Position numbers and translations under genes: made by a program. A stretch of DNA of 6,346 nucleotides. Origin: Natronohydrobacter sp. Lineage in GTDB: Bacteria; Pseudomonadota; Alphaproteobacteria; Rhodobacterales; Rhodobacteraceae. The first letter of the stretch is position 1, and every line of letters begins with the position of its first letter. The notes under the pieces were generated by a model. That model was given only the letters and a program-made list of their open reading frames with translations, ran no database searches and was not told the origin of the DNA. The stretch lies in contig SKGU01000283.1 of assembly GCA_007117255.1 (NCBI GenBank), forward strand, positions 1 to 6,346. Direction: 5' to 3'. Shown piece after piece: positions 1 through 5,498 of this stretch.

Positions 1-513
1 GATTGCCCACCAGCCCGCCTTGGCCACGCTTGCCCCGCGCGGCACCATGATCAGCGCAATGGCCAGTCCTTCGGGTACATTATGCAGCGCAATCGCCACT
101 GTGATGAAATCGCCCAAATCCCGCCCGCTGCCATAGGCGACCCCCACGCCCACACCTTCAGCGGCAGAATGCGCGGTCATCACCCCCATGATCATCAGGA
201 TTTTCAGCGCATCTGCGCCATTGGTATCGGCGATCGAGACATCTGAGCGTCCATCCAGCCACTTTTTCGCCAACCAGATGCCCAGCAGGCCCAAAAGCAA
301 CCCCAGCAAAGTGCGTGTCTGCGAAATCTCGAACCCTTCCAGCACCAGCTGAAATGTCGCGGCCAGCATCAGCCCTGCGGCCACTGCATTGCCCATCCCC
401 AGAATGCGCGGCGTCACATTGCGCAGCGCCAGCAAAGGCAACGCCCCCAGACCTGTCGCCAAAGCGGTGATGGTGGCGGCAATGAAAACCAGCAGGACAG
501 TCGGATCAGTCAT
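1..513 (-). CDS. ZIP-family metal transporter (GufA/ZupT-like), C-terminus outside the window
   Basis: Inner-membrane divalent metal transporter of the ZIP family, expected to move Zn, Fe or Mn into the cytoplasm. The reading frame runs open from ATG at 513 to the window edge, giving 171 residues; perhaps 90-100 residues, with the last helices, are missing. Two ZIP metal-site helices are visible: H115-S-A-A-E119-G in the fourth helix region, and H144-N-V-P-E148-G in the fifth. The second is the classic HNxPEG signature. Earlier helices lie near residues 5-28, 38-58 and 67-83, followed by a short polar loop (86-101), much shorter than the His-rich loop of many ZIPs. AAGG six bases before the ATG serves as ribosome site. 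The gene lies 61 bp downstream of the SDR gene but has its own promoter with an Irr-like operator (524-565). Family is certain; substrate is not. Iron is favoured by the operator, which is an inference. Confidence 0.9.
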   Translation of the reverse strand, partial: MTDPTVLLVFIAATITALATGLGALPLLALRNVTPRILGMGNAVAAGLMLAATFQLVLEGFEISQTRTLLGLLLGLLGIWLAKKWLDGRSDVSIADTNGADALKILMIMGVMTAHSAAEGVGVGVAYGSGRDLGDFITVAIALHNVPEGLAIALIMVPRGASVAKAGWWAI

Positions 514-523
514 GATGCGCCTT

Positions 524-540
524 TTTAGAATGACTCTAAA
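524..540. promoter_or_regulatory. Irr-box (ICE)-like operator over the ZIP promoter
   Basis: The 17-bp palindrome TTTAGAATGACTCTAAA matches the consensus remembered for the alphaproteobacterial Irr box, TTTAGAA-N3-TTCTAAA, except for one base (C at 534). It overlaps the -10 hexamer and the likely start site of the ZIP gene, a position expected for repression. Irr is a Fur-family, haem-responsive iron regulator of Rhizobiales and Rhodobacteraceae. The sequence does not resemble the Zur box I recall for alphaproteobacteria (GTTATA-type arms). Binding by Irr is an inference from the match. Confidence 0.65.
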
Positions 541-565
541 TTATGCGCATCCCCTGGTATGTCAA
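538..565 (-). promoter_or_regulatory. Sigma-70-type promoter of the ZIP gene
   Basis: On the minus strand a perfect -35 hexamer TTGACA (565-560) is followed after 16 bp by TAATTT (543-538) as the best -10. Transcription should start near 531, giving a leader of roughly 18 nt that includes the AAGG ribosome site. The promoter lies just past the SDR stop codon (577-575), so the ZIP gene can be expressed independently of the genes upstream. Confidence 0.6.
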
Positions 566-574
566 GCGCTGTGT

Positions 575-1300
575 CTAACCGCGCCCGACAAAGCGCATAT
601 CCGTGGCCATGATCGTCGTGAACAACACATTTGCGTCCAGTGGCAGGGAGGCCATCTGCGCGACCGTCCGCGCGACATGGGCCACGTCCAGCGTGGGCTC
701 TGCGCCCGATGATGCAGCGCTGGGCATGTTTGCGATCATCTCGGTTGCGGCATTGCCAATATCGATCTGCCCGACCGCGATCCGATGCCCGCGCCCGTCC
801 AGTGCTGCCGCTTTCGTCAGCCCGGTGATGGCGTGTTTCGTTGCCGTGTAGGGCGCGGAATTGGGGCGCGGCACCTGCGCCGAAATCGAGCCATTATTGA
901 TGATCCGTCCCCCATGCGGGTCTTGTGCCTTCATGGCGCGAAACGCCGCTTGCAGGCAGAAAAACATCCCGTTCAGGTTCACATCCACCACCTGCCGCCA
1001 AGTGTCGGCGCTCAGGTCTTCCAGCGGCATGGCGGGCGGAAAGATGCCTACATTGTTGAACAGCAAATCCACCCGGCCCCATGCGCCGATGACCGCGCCA
1101 AACAGCTCATTGACTGCCTGCGCATCTGACACATCCGCCGGATGAACCAGCGTTTCGCCCTGCGCCTGTGCGGCGGTGTCGCGCAAGGGGGCGTCGCGCC
1201 GCCCTGTCAGCGCGACGGACCAGCCCTGTGCGGCCAGTTCCAACGCCACGGCGCGGCCTATGCCGCTGCCTGCGCCTGTGATGATGGCGGTTTTGCGCAT
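575..1300 (-). CDS. Classical short-chain dehydrogenase/reductase (FabG-like SDR)
   Basis: Cytosolic NAD(P)-dependent oxidoreductase of 241 residues, the usual size for a classical SDR. The Rossmann nucleotide motif TGAGSGIG is at residues 8-15. Arg34-Arg35 after the second strand suggest NADP(H) preference. The structural NNVG motif (82-85) replaces the common NNAG. The catalytic set is complete: N108 in VNLNG, S138, Y151 and K155 (YTATK). The ATG at 1300 is supported by AGGAGG four bases upstream. The C-terminus ends in a short MRFVGRG tail, which I recall from related alphaproteobacterial SDRs. The gene follows the UbiH-type hydroxylase by 60 bp on the same strand, with no convincing promoter between, so the two may be co-transcribed. 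The substrate cannot be read from sequence; a 3-oxoacyl or sugar/alcohol substrate is equally possible. Fold and chemistry are certain, the pathway is not. Confidence 0.92.
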   Translation of the reverse strand: MRKTAIITGAGSGIGRAVALELAAQGWSVALTGRRDAPLRDTAAQAQGETLVHPADVSDAQAVNELFGAVIGAWGRVDLLFNNVGIFPPAMPLEDLSADTWRQVVDVNLNGMFFCLQAAFRAMKAQDPHGGRIINNGSISAQVPRPNSAPYTATKHAITGLTKAAALDGRGHRIAVGQIDIGNAATEMIANMPSAASSGAEPTLDVAHVARTVAQMASLPLDANVLFTTIMATDMRFVGRG

Positions 1301-1360
1301 TGTCCCTCCTGTCGCTGATCCAGCGCGAGACTGCGCCGGGCCGGTCGAAAGGACAAGCCC

Positions 1361-2551
1361 TCAGCGTACGCCAATGCCCATCTGCATCAGCGCGCGGCGC
1401 ACCGGCGCTGCGGAATACATTGCATCGAGCATTCTGGCGCGCGCATCACGCAGCGGCTGGGCATGGATCATCGAGGCGCGGTTGAGCATTCCCACACCCG
1501 CCACGCGCAGCGCCACGTCGGGGTAGCGCTTGCGCTGATAGGCGGCCAGCATCGCAGGGCTGCCAAGCGTGTCGGGCGTGGCCAGATCCATCAGCGCCGT
1601 CAGATCGGCCAGCGACATGTTCAGCCCCTGCGCCCCGATGGGCGGCACAACATGCGCGGCTTCGGCCATAAGCGCTGTGCGCTCGCCCACAAAGCGCTCG
1701 GCGATCTGGCTGATGATCGGCCAGACTGTCAGGCGCGAGGCAAGCCTCAACGGCCCGAACAGCCCGCAAGAGCGGGTGTTCATCTCAGACTCGAATTCGG
1801 CCACGGGCAGGGCTTGCAGGCGCGCGACCTCTGGCCCGGTTTCCATCCAGACAATCGCGGAACAGGGCAGGCCGTCACGGTCAGGCAGCGGCACGAAGGT
1901 GAACGGCCCGCCAGAGCGGTGAATTTCGGTCGAGACATTCTCATGCGGCACCGGATGCGTGACCGCAAAGGCCAGCGCCTTTTGCCCGAAGCGGGTGGTG
2001 CGCACGCCGATGCCTAAAGCCTGCCGCATGGGCGAATTGCGCCCGTCTGCCGCGATCAGCAAACGCGCCTCGACCGTGGTGCCATCTGTCAGGCCCACAA
2101 GAGCGGCACTTTCACGCGTGGTCAGGCGGGTTGTGGCCACGCCGGGGCGGAAAGTGACATTGGGCAATTCGGCCAGCCGTGCGGAAATCTCGCGCTTCAA
2201 CAGCCAGTTGGGCAGGTTCCAGCCAAAGGGCTGGTCGGAAATGTCGGAGGCGTTGAAATCATGGCTGACGCGCGGTTCTGGCAATTCGCCACCCGCATCG
2301 ACGATGCGCATGACCTGCAAAGGCATGGCATGGGCGCTGAACCGCTCCCACAATCCGGCCAGTTCCAGCACCTTCACCGAAGGGTGCAGAAACGCCGTGC
2401 TGCGCAGGTCTGATCCGGGATCGGCTTCCGCGATCACCGGCGGCGTTGGGTCCACACAGAGCACGCTGTAGCCCGCACTGCCAAAGGCTGAGGCGGCGGT
2501 CATGCCCGCAATGCCGCCACCAGAGACGATGATATCAAATTGCGCGCGCAT
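1361..2551 (-). CDS. UbiH/UbiF/COQ6-family FAD-dependent monooxygenase
   Basis: Flavoprotein hydroxylase of 396 residues, typical of the family that hydroxylates the ubiquinone ring (UbiH, UbiF, UbiL, COQ6), probably at the inner face of the membrane. Visible motifs are the FAD-binding SGGGIAG (10-16), the DG motif at 168-176 (A-D-G-R-N-S-P-M-R), and the third FAD/substrate motif at 296-311. There, the usual GDAAH is AEAAH, followed by PPIGAQGLN. An ATG 33 bp further upstream (2584) is in frame but falls inside the predicted -10. The ATG at 2551 is preferred because AAGGGGG lies six bases upstream and the Rossmann strand follows directly. It has its own promoter (2580-2607). The SDR gene follows after 60 bp. 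Which ring position it hydroxylates, or whether it acts on another aromatic substrate, cannot be decided here. Confidence 0.88.
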   Translation of the reverse strand: MRAQFDIIVSGGGIAGMTAASAFGSAGYSVLCVDPTPPVIAEADPGSDLRSTAFLHPSVKVLELAGLWERFSAHAMPLQVMRIVDAGGELPEPRVSHDFNASDISDQPFGWNLPNWLLKREISARLAELPNVTFRPGVATTRLTTRESAALVGLTDGTTVEARLLIAADGRNSPMRQALGIGVRTTRFGQKALAFAVTHPVPHENVSTEIHRSGGPFTFVPLPDRDGLPCSAIVWMETGPEVARLQALPVAEFESEMNTRSCGLFGPLRLASRLTVWPIISQIAERFVGERTALMAEAAHVVPPIGAQGLNMSLADLTALMDLATPDTLGSPAMLAAYQRKRYPDVALRVAGVGMLNRASMIHAQPLRDARARMLDAMYSAAPVRRALMQMGIGVR

Positions 2552-2579
2552 GGTGTGCCCCCTTCGCTGCCTGCCCCGG

Positions 2580-2607
2580 ATCATAGCGCAGCAGCACGGG
2601 GGCGCAA
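2580..2607 (-). promoter_or_regulatory. Promoter of the UbiH-family gene
   Basis: Minus-strand TTGCGC (2607-2602) and TATGAT (2585-2580) are separated by 16 bp; the -10 matches TATAAT at five of six positions. The start site would be near 2573, giving a leader of about 22 nt that ends in AAGGGGG and ATG at 2551. This separates the hydroxylase from the small membrane protein gene upstream, and rules against the longer start at 2584. Confidence 0.5.
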
Positions 2608-2620
2608 TGCGGCAAGCTGA

Positions 2621-2854
2621 CTAGCCTTTGACGATCAGCAGCAAGATCACGATCATTCCGACCGCGGCGGGCACCATCACGGCGACCAGTCCGGCAAGGC
2701 CGTAAACCTTGGCGGAAATGACAAGAATGTTCAGAAACACCATCAAGGCGGCCCAGATCGGCCAGGGCTCATCCGCATCGCGCCACGAGCGGCGGCGACT
2801 GGGCTGTTCAGTCTGGGTGGCCGTATCAATGTCAGTGTCGAATGTCGCGGTCAT
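2621..2854 (-). CDS. Small two-helix membrane protein, paralogue of the 2985-3191 gene
   Basis: A 77-residue protein that I do not recognise. Residues 1-29 are polar, with many Thr/Asp and an Arg cluster (SRRRSWR, 19-25). Two hydrophobic segments follow, about 33-50 and 54-75, separated by a short K-V-Y-G turn, and the chain ends at V-K-G. The positive-inside rule suggests that the N-terminus is cytoplasmic and the protein is a membrane hairpin. The last 49 residues align without gaps to the neighbouring 68-residue protein, with 27 identities counted by eye. The conserved parts are EPWxIWAA and GLxxVMVPAAxGM. AGGGA seven bases before the ATG at 2854 supports the start; another ATG five bases upstream is out of frame. 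No clear promoter was found in the 130-bp gap upstream. Role unknown. Confidence 0.78.
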   Translation of the reverse strand: MTATFDTDIDTATQTEQPSRRRSWRDADEPWPIWAALMVFLNILVISAKVYGLAGLVAVMVPAAVGMIVILLLIVKG

Positions 2855-2947
2855 GGCATGTTCCCTGATAAGTTACACCGGGGATATATGAAATCTGTCA
2901 GACCGCTTCACGATGTCAGCTTGTCGCGCGGCACAAGCGCGCAGGGC

Positions 2948-2977
2948 AGGGGCCGCAACCGGGGCAGTGCGGCCCCT
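2948..2977 (-). terminator. Strong hairpin after the 68-residue membrane protein gene
   Basis: A perfect 10-bp stem, AGGGGCCGCA (2948-2957) with TGCGGCCCCT (2968-2977), encloses a 10-nt loop. It begins 7 bp past the stop codon of the minus-strand gene ending at 2985. The minus-strand sequence beyond it is GC-rich with no T run, so it is not a textbook intrinsic terminator. It may act as a U-less terminator or as a 3' end stabiliser that separates the two paralogous genes. Confidence 0.5.
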
Positions 2978-2984
2978 TGGCGTG

Positions 2985-3191
2985 TCAGCCAAAGACGATC
3001 AGGCACAGCAGGGCCAGCATTCCAAGCGCGGCGGGGACCATCACGAAGGCCAGTCCGGCAACCCCGAACGTTGCAACGGATGTGACCAATGTGGCAATCA
3101 CGAACAGGATGGCCGCCCAGATGCCCCAAGGCTCGTTTGCAAGGGCTTTAGGGGCCGCGATGGGGGCTGTGTTGGTGGTTGCAGTGCTCAT
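2985..3191 (-). CDS. Small two-helix membrane protein, paralogue of the 2621-2854 gene
   Basis: A 68-residue protein with no family that I recognise. An Ala/Thr-rich N-terminus (1-19) leads to EPWGIWAA (20-27). Two hydrophobic segments follow, about 24-41 and 45-66, and the chain ends at V-F-G. Its last 49 residues match the downstream protein without gaps at roughly 55 percent identity, so the pair arose by duplication; the N-termini have diverged. The ATG at 3191 is chosen over upstream in-frame starts because GGAGG lies ten bases before it and the homology begins just after. A strong hairpin follows the stop codon, so this gene may be a separate transcript. Its predicted promoter (3232-3259) has a PhaR-box-like palindrome exactly in the spacer. 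Cellular role unknown. Confidence 0.8.
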   Translation of the reverse strand: MSTATTNTAPIAAPKALANEPWGIWAAILFVIATLVTSVATFGVAGLAFVMVPAALGMLALLCLIVFG

Positions 3192-3231
3192 GATGATCTC
3201 TCCTCCGATAAAATATGACAGCGATCTACCG

Positions 3232-3259
3232 GATTTATTGCTGCAATGCAGCATGACAG
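3232..3259 (-). promoter_or_regulatory. Possible promoter of the 68-residue membrane protein gene
   Basis: Minus-strand CTGTCA (3259-3254) and TAAATC (3237-3232) are 16 bp apart. Both hexamers are weak matches (four and three of six), so this is tentative. The spacer is almost entirely filled by the 15-bp palindrome at 3239-3253, an arrangement suited to repression. The leader would be about 34 nt, including the GGAGG ribosome site. Confidence 0.35.
3239..3253. promoter_or_regulatory. Perfect palindrome matching the PhaR-type box CTGC-N3-GCAG
   Basis: TGCTGCAATGCAGCA is a perfect inverted repeat with 7-bp arms around a single central base. Its core (3241-3251) fits the CTGC-N3-GCAG site that I recall for PhaR, the polyhydroxyalkanoate-sensing repressor of Rhodobacter and Paracoccus. 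It is an operator candidate for the minus-strand small membrane protein gene and possibly the divergent MFS gene. The identity of the binding protein is an inference. Confidence 0.5.
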
Positions 3260-3336
3260 AGTGTCGCGGAATTTGGCGACGTTTTCGCGGCTTGGGCGGG
3301 ATCTCACAGAATACTGAAAAATCCTTGTCGCATTCA

Positions 3337-3351
3337 TGCTGCAATGCGGCG
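3337..3351. promoter_or_regulatory. Second, imperfect copy of the PhaR-box-like palindrome
   Basis: TGCTGCAATGCGGCG matches the perfect palindrome at 3239-3253 in 13 of 15 bases, with both changes in the right arm. It lies 98 bp away, on the MFS side of the divergent region, about 80 bp before the MFS ATG. Two sites at this distance could belong to the two divergent promoters. No convincing -35/-10 pair for the MFS gene was found nearby. Confidence 0.35.
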
Positions 3352-3430
3352 TTCCGGGGCTGCCCCGTTGCGCGCAATGATGTGACCCTTGCACAAAGCG
3401 CGGTCTGAAACGTCTGGAAGGGAAGAAACG

Positions 3431-4735
3431 ATGCTGAATGTCTTTTCCGGGGTCTGGGCGCTGTTGCTTGGCATTTTCCTGATCATGCTGGGCAATGGCA
3501 TGCATTTCACGCTGATCGGTCTGCGCGGCGGGATCGAGGGGTTTTCGGCGGCCAGCCTTGCCATCGTGACCTCTGGCTATTTCCTTGGCTTTCTGTCGGG
3601 CGCGCGTATCACGCCGCTGATGATCCGGCGCGTGGGCCATGTGCGTGTCTTCGCGGCGCTGGGCAGTTTCATGTCCGCCGGGCTGATCGCCTTTCCGCTG
3701 CTGACAGAGCCATGGGCCTGGACGATCCTGCGGGTGCTGATCGGGTTTTGCATGTCGGGCATTTATGTTGCTGCCGAAAGCTGGCTGAACAACGCGGCCA
3801 CCAATGAAACCCGTGGCAAGGTTCTGTCGGCCTATATGATCGCGCAGACGCTGGGGATCATCGGCGCGCAGGGGCTGTTGACGCTGGGGGATGCGGCGAC
3901 ATCGGTGCTGTTCATCTGTGCGTCCATCCTTGTGTCGATATCCTTCGCGCCGATCCTGCTCTCGGCCACCCCTGTCCCTGCCGCCGAAGTCGCGCGGTCA
4001 ATGTCGCTGCGCAAACTCTTTGAAGGCTCGCCGCTGGGCACGGTGGGCATCTTCCTGCTGGGCGGGGTCTATGCCACCCAGACCGGCATGGGGGCCGTGT
4101 TTGGCAGCGAAATCGGCATGACCGCTGCGCAAATCGCACTGTTTGTGGCCATGCTTTTCGCGGGCGCGCTGCTGCTGCAATATCCCATCGGCTGGCTGTC
4201 AGACCGGATGGACCGGCGCAAGCTGATCTTCGGCGCGTCAGTCATCGGGGTGATCTTCTGCGGGCTTGGCTGGGCCACGGCGGGCGGGTTCTGGTTTCTG
4301 ATGATCTCGGCCTTCTTCGCGGGCGGCGTGACGACACCGCTTTACGCGCTGTTTCTCGCCTACACCAACGACTCGCTTCCGACTGAGGATATGCCCGCCG
4401 CATCTGGTGGCTTGGTGTTCACCTTCGGGCTGGGCGCGATCATCGGGCCACTGGTGACAGGCTGGGCGATGCAGGGGATGGGGCCGTTTGCATTCTGGCT
4501 GGTACTGGGCGCGACATTCGCGGCCATCGCGGCTTATGCGCTCTATCGCATGACCCAGCGCGCCGCGATCCCGGCTGCGGAAACCGACAGCTATCTCGGG
4601 GTCTTGCCCACATCCTCCCCGGTCGTGCTGGAAGCGGCAGCCACCTGGTCGGCGGAAATGGCCGAAGCTGAACGTGAGGAACTGGCGGAAGAAGAAAAAG
4701 AGGCCTTATCCGAAGATGAACAGGACCGGCCCTGA
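3431..4735 (+). CDS. MFS transporter, YcaD-like
   Basis: Inner-membrane secondary transporter of 434 residues with about twelve hydrophobic segments, between residues 5 and 372. Two features point to the YcaD-like branch of the major facilitator superfamily. One is the ESWLNNAATNETRG stretch (116-129), which leads into the fifth helix. The other is the C-half motif A at 254-264 (G-W-L-S-D-R-M-D-R-R-K). Substrate is unknown. The ATG at 3431 is preferred over an in-frame ATG 42 bp upstream, because the hydrophobic first helix begins here and a purine-rich GGAAGGGAAG lies just before it. The C-terminus is unusual: residues 407-434 form a highly charged tail dominated by Glu, probably cytoplasmic. 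The gene diverges from the small membrane protein gene, and its stop is only 4 bp from the stop of the convergent phosphatase gene, leaving no room for a terminator outside the coding regions. Confidence 0.88.
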   Translation: MLNVFSGVWALLLGIFLIMLGNGMHFTLIGLRGGIEGFSAASLAIVTSGYFLGFLSGARITPLMIRRVGHVRVFAALGSFMSAGLIAFPLLTEPWAWTILRVLIGFCMSGIYVAAESWLNNAATNETRGKVLSAYMIAQTLGIIGAQGLLTLGDAATSVLFICASILVSISFAPILLSATPVPAAEVARSMSLRKLFEGSPLGTVGIFLLGGVYATQTGMGAVFGSEIGMTAAQIALFVAMLFAGALLLQYPIGWLSDRMDRRKLIFGASVIGVIFCGLGWATAGGFWFLMISAFFAGGVTTPLYALFLAYTNDSLPTEDMPAASGGLVFTFGLGAIIGPLVTGWAMQGMGPFAFWLVLGATFAAIAAYALYRMTQRAAIPAAETDSYLGVLPTSSPVVLEAAATWSAEMAEAEREELAEEEKEALSEDEQDRP

Positions 4736-4739
4736 ACCG

Positions 4740-5387
4740 CTATCCCAGAAGCCGCGCCAGAAACCCGCTCAGATCATCTGTGTGATGGTGGATATGCGCG
4801 GCCTCAAGCCGGTCGGGGGCGACATGAACTGTGCGCATCCCCAGAACATGCGGGACCGACAGATTGCGCGGGTCATCCTCGAACATTGCAGCGCCTGCCG
4901 GTGACAACCCGTCGCGCTGAAACACCCGCGCGAAAGCGGCCGCTTCGGGCTTGGGGCGGTAATCGGCATGCTCAACGCCATAGATCGCGTCAAACAGGCC
5001 CGACAGTCCCCGCGCTTCCAGCACTTTGGCCGCATAGGGCGCAGAGCCGTTGGTATAGACGATCCGCCGCCCCGGCAGCGCCGCGATCCGTGCGCGCAGG
5101 TCAGCATCGGGTGACAGCACCGAGAAATCGATGTCATGCACATCAACCAGATAGGGTTCGGGGTCCAGATCATGCACAGCCATCAGCCCCGCAAGGGTGG
5201 TGCCATATTCCGCCCAATAGAGCTTGCGCAGGCGATTGGCCTCGGCCGCATCTACCTTAAGGCTGTTCATCACATAGGCGGTCATGCGCAGTTCGATCTG
5301 ATCGAACAGGCGCATATGCGGCGGATAAAGCGTATTGTCGAGGTCAAAGACCCAGGCGCGGGTGTCGCGGAAAAATTCTGCTGGCAT
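4740..5387 (-). CDS. HAD-superfamily hydrolase, pyrimidine 5'-nucleotidase type
   Basis: Cytosolic phosphatase of 215 residues in HAD subfamily IA, closest by motif to the pyrimidine 5'-nucleotidase group (yeast SDT1-like). It would be expected to remove phosphate from UMP/CMP or similar small phosphates. Motif I is F-D15-L-D17-N-T-L, with D15 as nucleophile and D17 as acid/base; motif II is T112 in YTNGS; motif III is K146 in YRPKPE; motif IV is F-E170-D171-D172. The helical cap lies between residues 20 and 95. Near the C-terminus is a His cluster (H198, H200-H202) before TDDL. The frame extends 43 codons further upstream without a stop, but ATG 5387 is chosen because the HAD domain begins nine residues later. 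There is no Shine-Dalgarno sequence; the promoter geometry (5395-5422) suggests leaderless translation. Exact substrate is not determinable. Confidence 0.88.
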   Translation of the reverse strand: MPAEFFRDTRAWVFDLDNTLYPPHMRLFDQIELRMTAYVMNSLKVDAAEANRLRKLYWAEYGTTLAGLMAVHDLDPEPYLVDVHDIDFSVLSPDADLRARIAALPGRRIVYTNGSAPYAAKVLEARGLSGLFDAIYGVEHADYRPKPEAAAFARVFQRDGLSPAGAAMFEDDPRNLSVPHVLGMRTVHVAPDRLEAAHIHHHTDDLSGFLARLLG

Positions 5388-5394
5388 GTCGGCG

Positions 5395-5422
5395 ATAGTA
5401 GCGTCACAAGGCGCGAGTGCAA
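5395..5422 (-). promoter_or_regulatory. Promoter of the HAD gene, predicted to give a leaderless mRNA
   Basis: Minus-strand TTGCAC (5422-5417) and TACTAT (5400-5395) are separated by 16 bp. A start six to seven bases past the -10 would fall at 5389-5388, next to the A of the ATG at 5387. This agrees with the absence of any purine-rich ribosome site before that ATG. The -35 is only a half match, so the assignment is moderate. Confidence 0.4.
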
Positions 5423-5440
5423 GCGCAACACCGGGCGACA

Positions 5441-5456
5441 GGGCTTGCCAAAGCCC
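5441..5456. repeat. Short perfect inverted repeat in the HAD/gntR divergent region
   Basis: GGGCTT and AAGCCC (6-bp arms) surround GCCA. The repeat overlaps the likely -35 of the GntR gene (TTGCCA, 5445-5450), so it may be an operator, perhaps autoregulatory. It is upstream of both divergent genes, so a terminator role is unlikely. Confidence 0.4.
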
Positions 5457-5473
5457 GCAAACCCGGCTTTTGT
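5445..5473 (+). promoter_or_regulatory. Possible promoter of the GntR gene
   Basis: TTGCCA (5445-5450), five of six matches to the -35 consensus, is followed after 17 bp by TTTTGT (5468-5473), a poor -10. The start would be near 5480, leaving a short leader of about 19 nt. The inverted repeat at 5441-5456 covers the -35. Confidence 0.35.
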
Positions 5474-5498
5474 GTGTGCAATTGTATGCGAGACCCAG

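Noticed and set aside
1313..1325. CGCTG-ATC-CAGCG mini-hairpin between the hydroxylase and SDR genes
   Set aside because: Five base pairs with a 3-nt loop and no T run, close to the SDR ribosome site. Not convincing as a terminator or operator.
1463..2471. Long plus-strand open frames across the hydroxylase gene (for example 1463-2017 and 1959-2471)
   Set aside because: They are GC-driven antisense shadows of a gene with clear family motifs. Their translations are rich in Arg, Pro and Ala and lack recognisable domains.
2919..2938. GCTTGT/ACAAGC inverted repeat as a second terminator between the small genes
   Set aside because: The stem is only 6 bp with an 8-nt loop and no T run. It is too weak to call beside the much stronger hairpin at 2948-2977.
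3355..3377. CGGGG-CTG-CCCCG and TTGCGCGCAA palindromes before the MFS gene
   Set aside because: Short GC-rich palindromes are common at this base composition, and neither is placed relative to a recognisable promoter.
3188..3640. 150-residue minus-strand open frame across the divergent region and the MFS start
   Set aside because: It covers the control region and the antisense of the MFS gene, is low complexity and polar, and ends over the start region of the 68-residue protein. No supporting ribosome site or family match.
5136..5498. Long N-terminal extension of the GntR reading frame
   Set aside because: This stretch is antisense to the HAD gene and its upstream region. It has no GntR homology, and the HTH domain begins right after ATG 5499.
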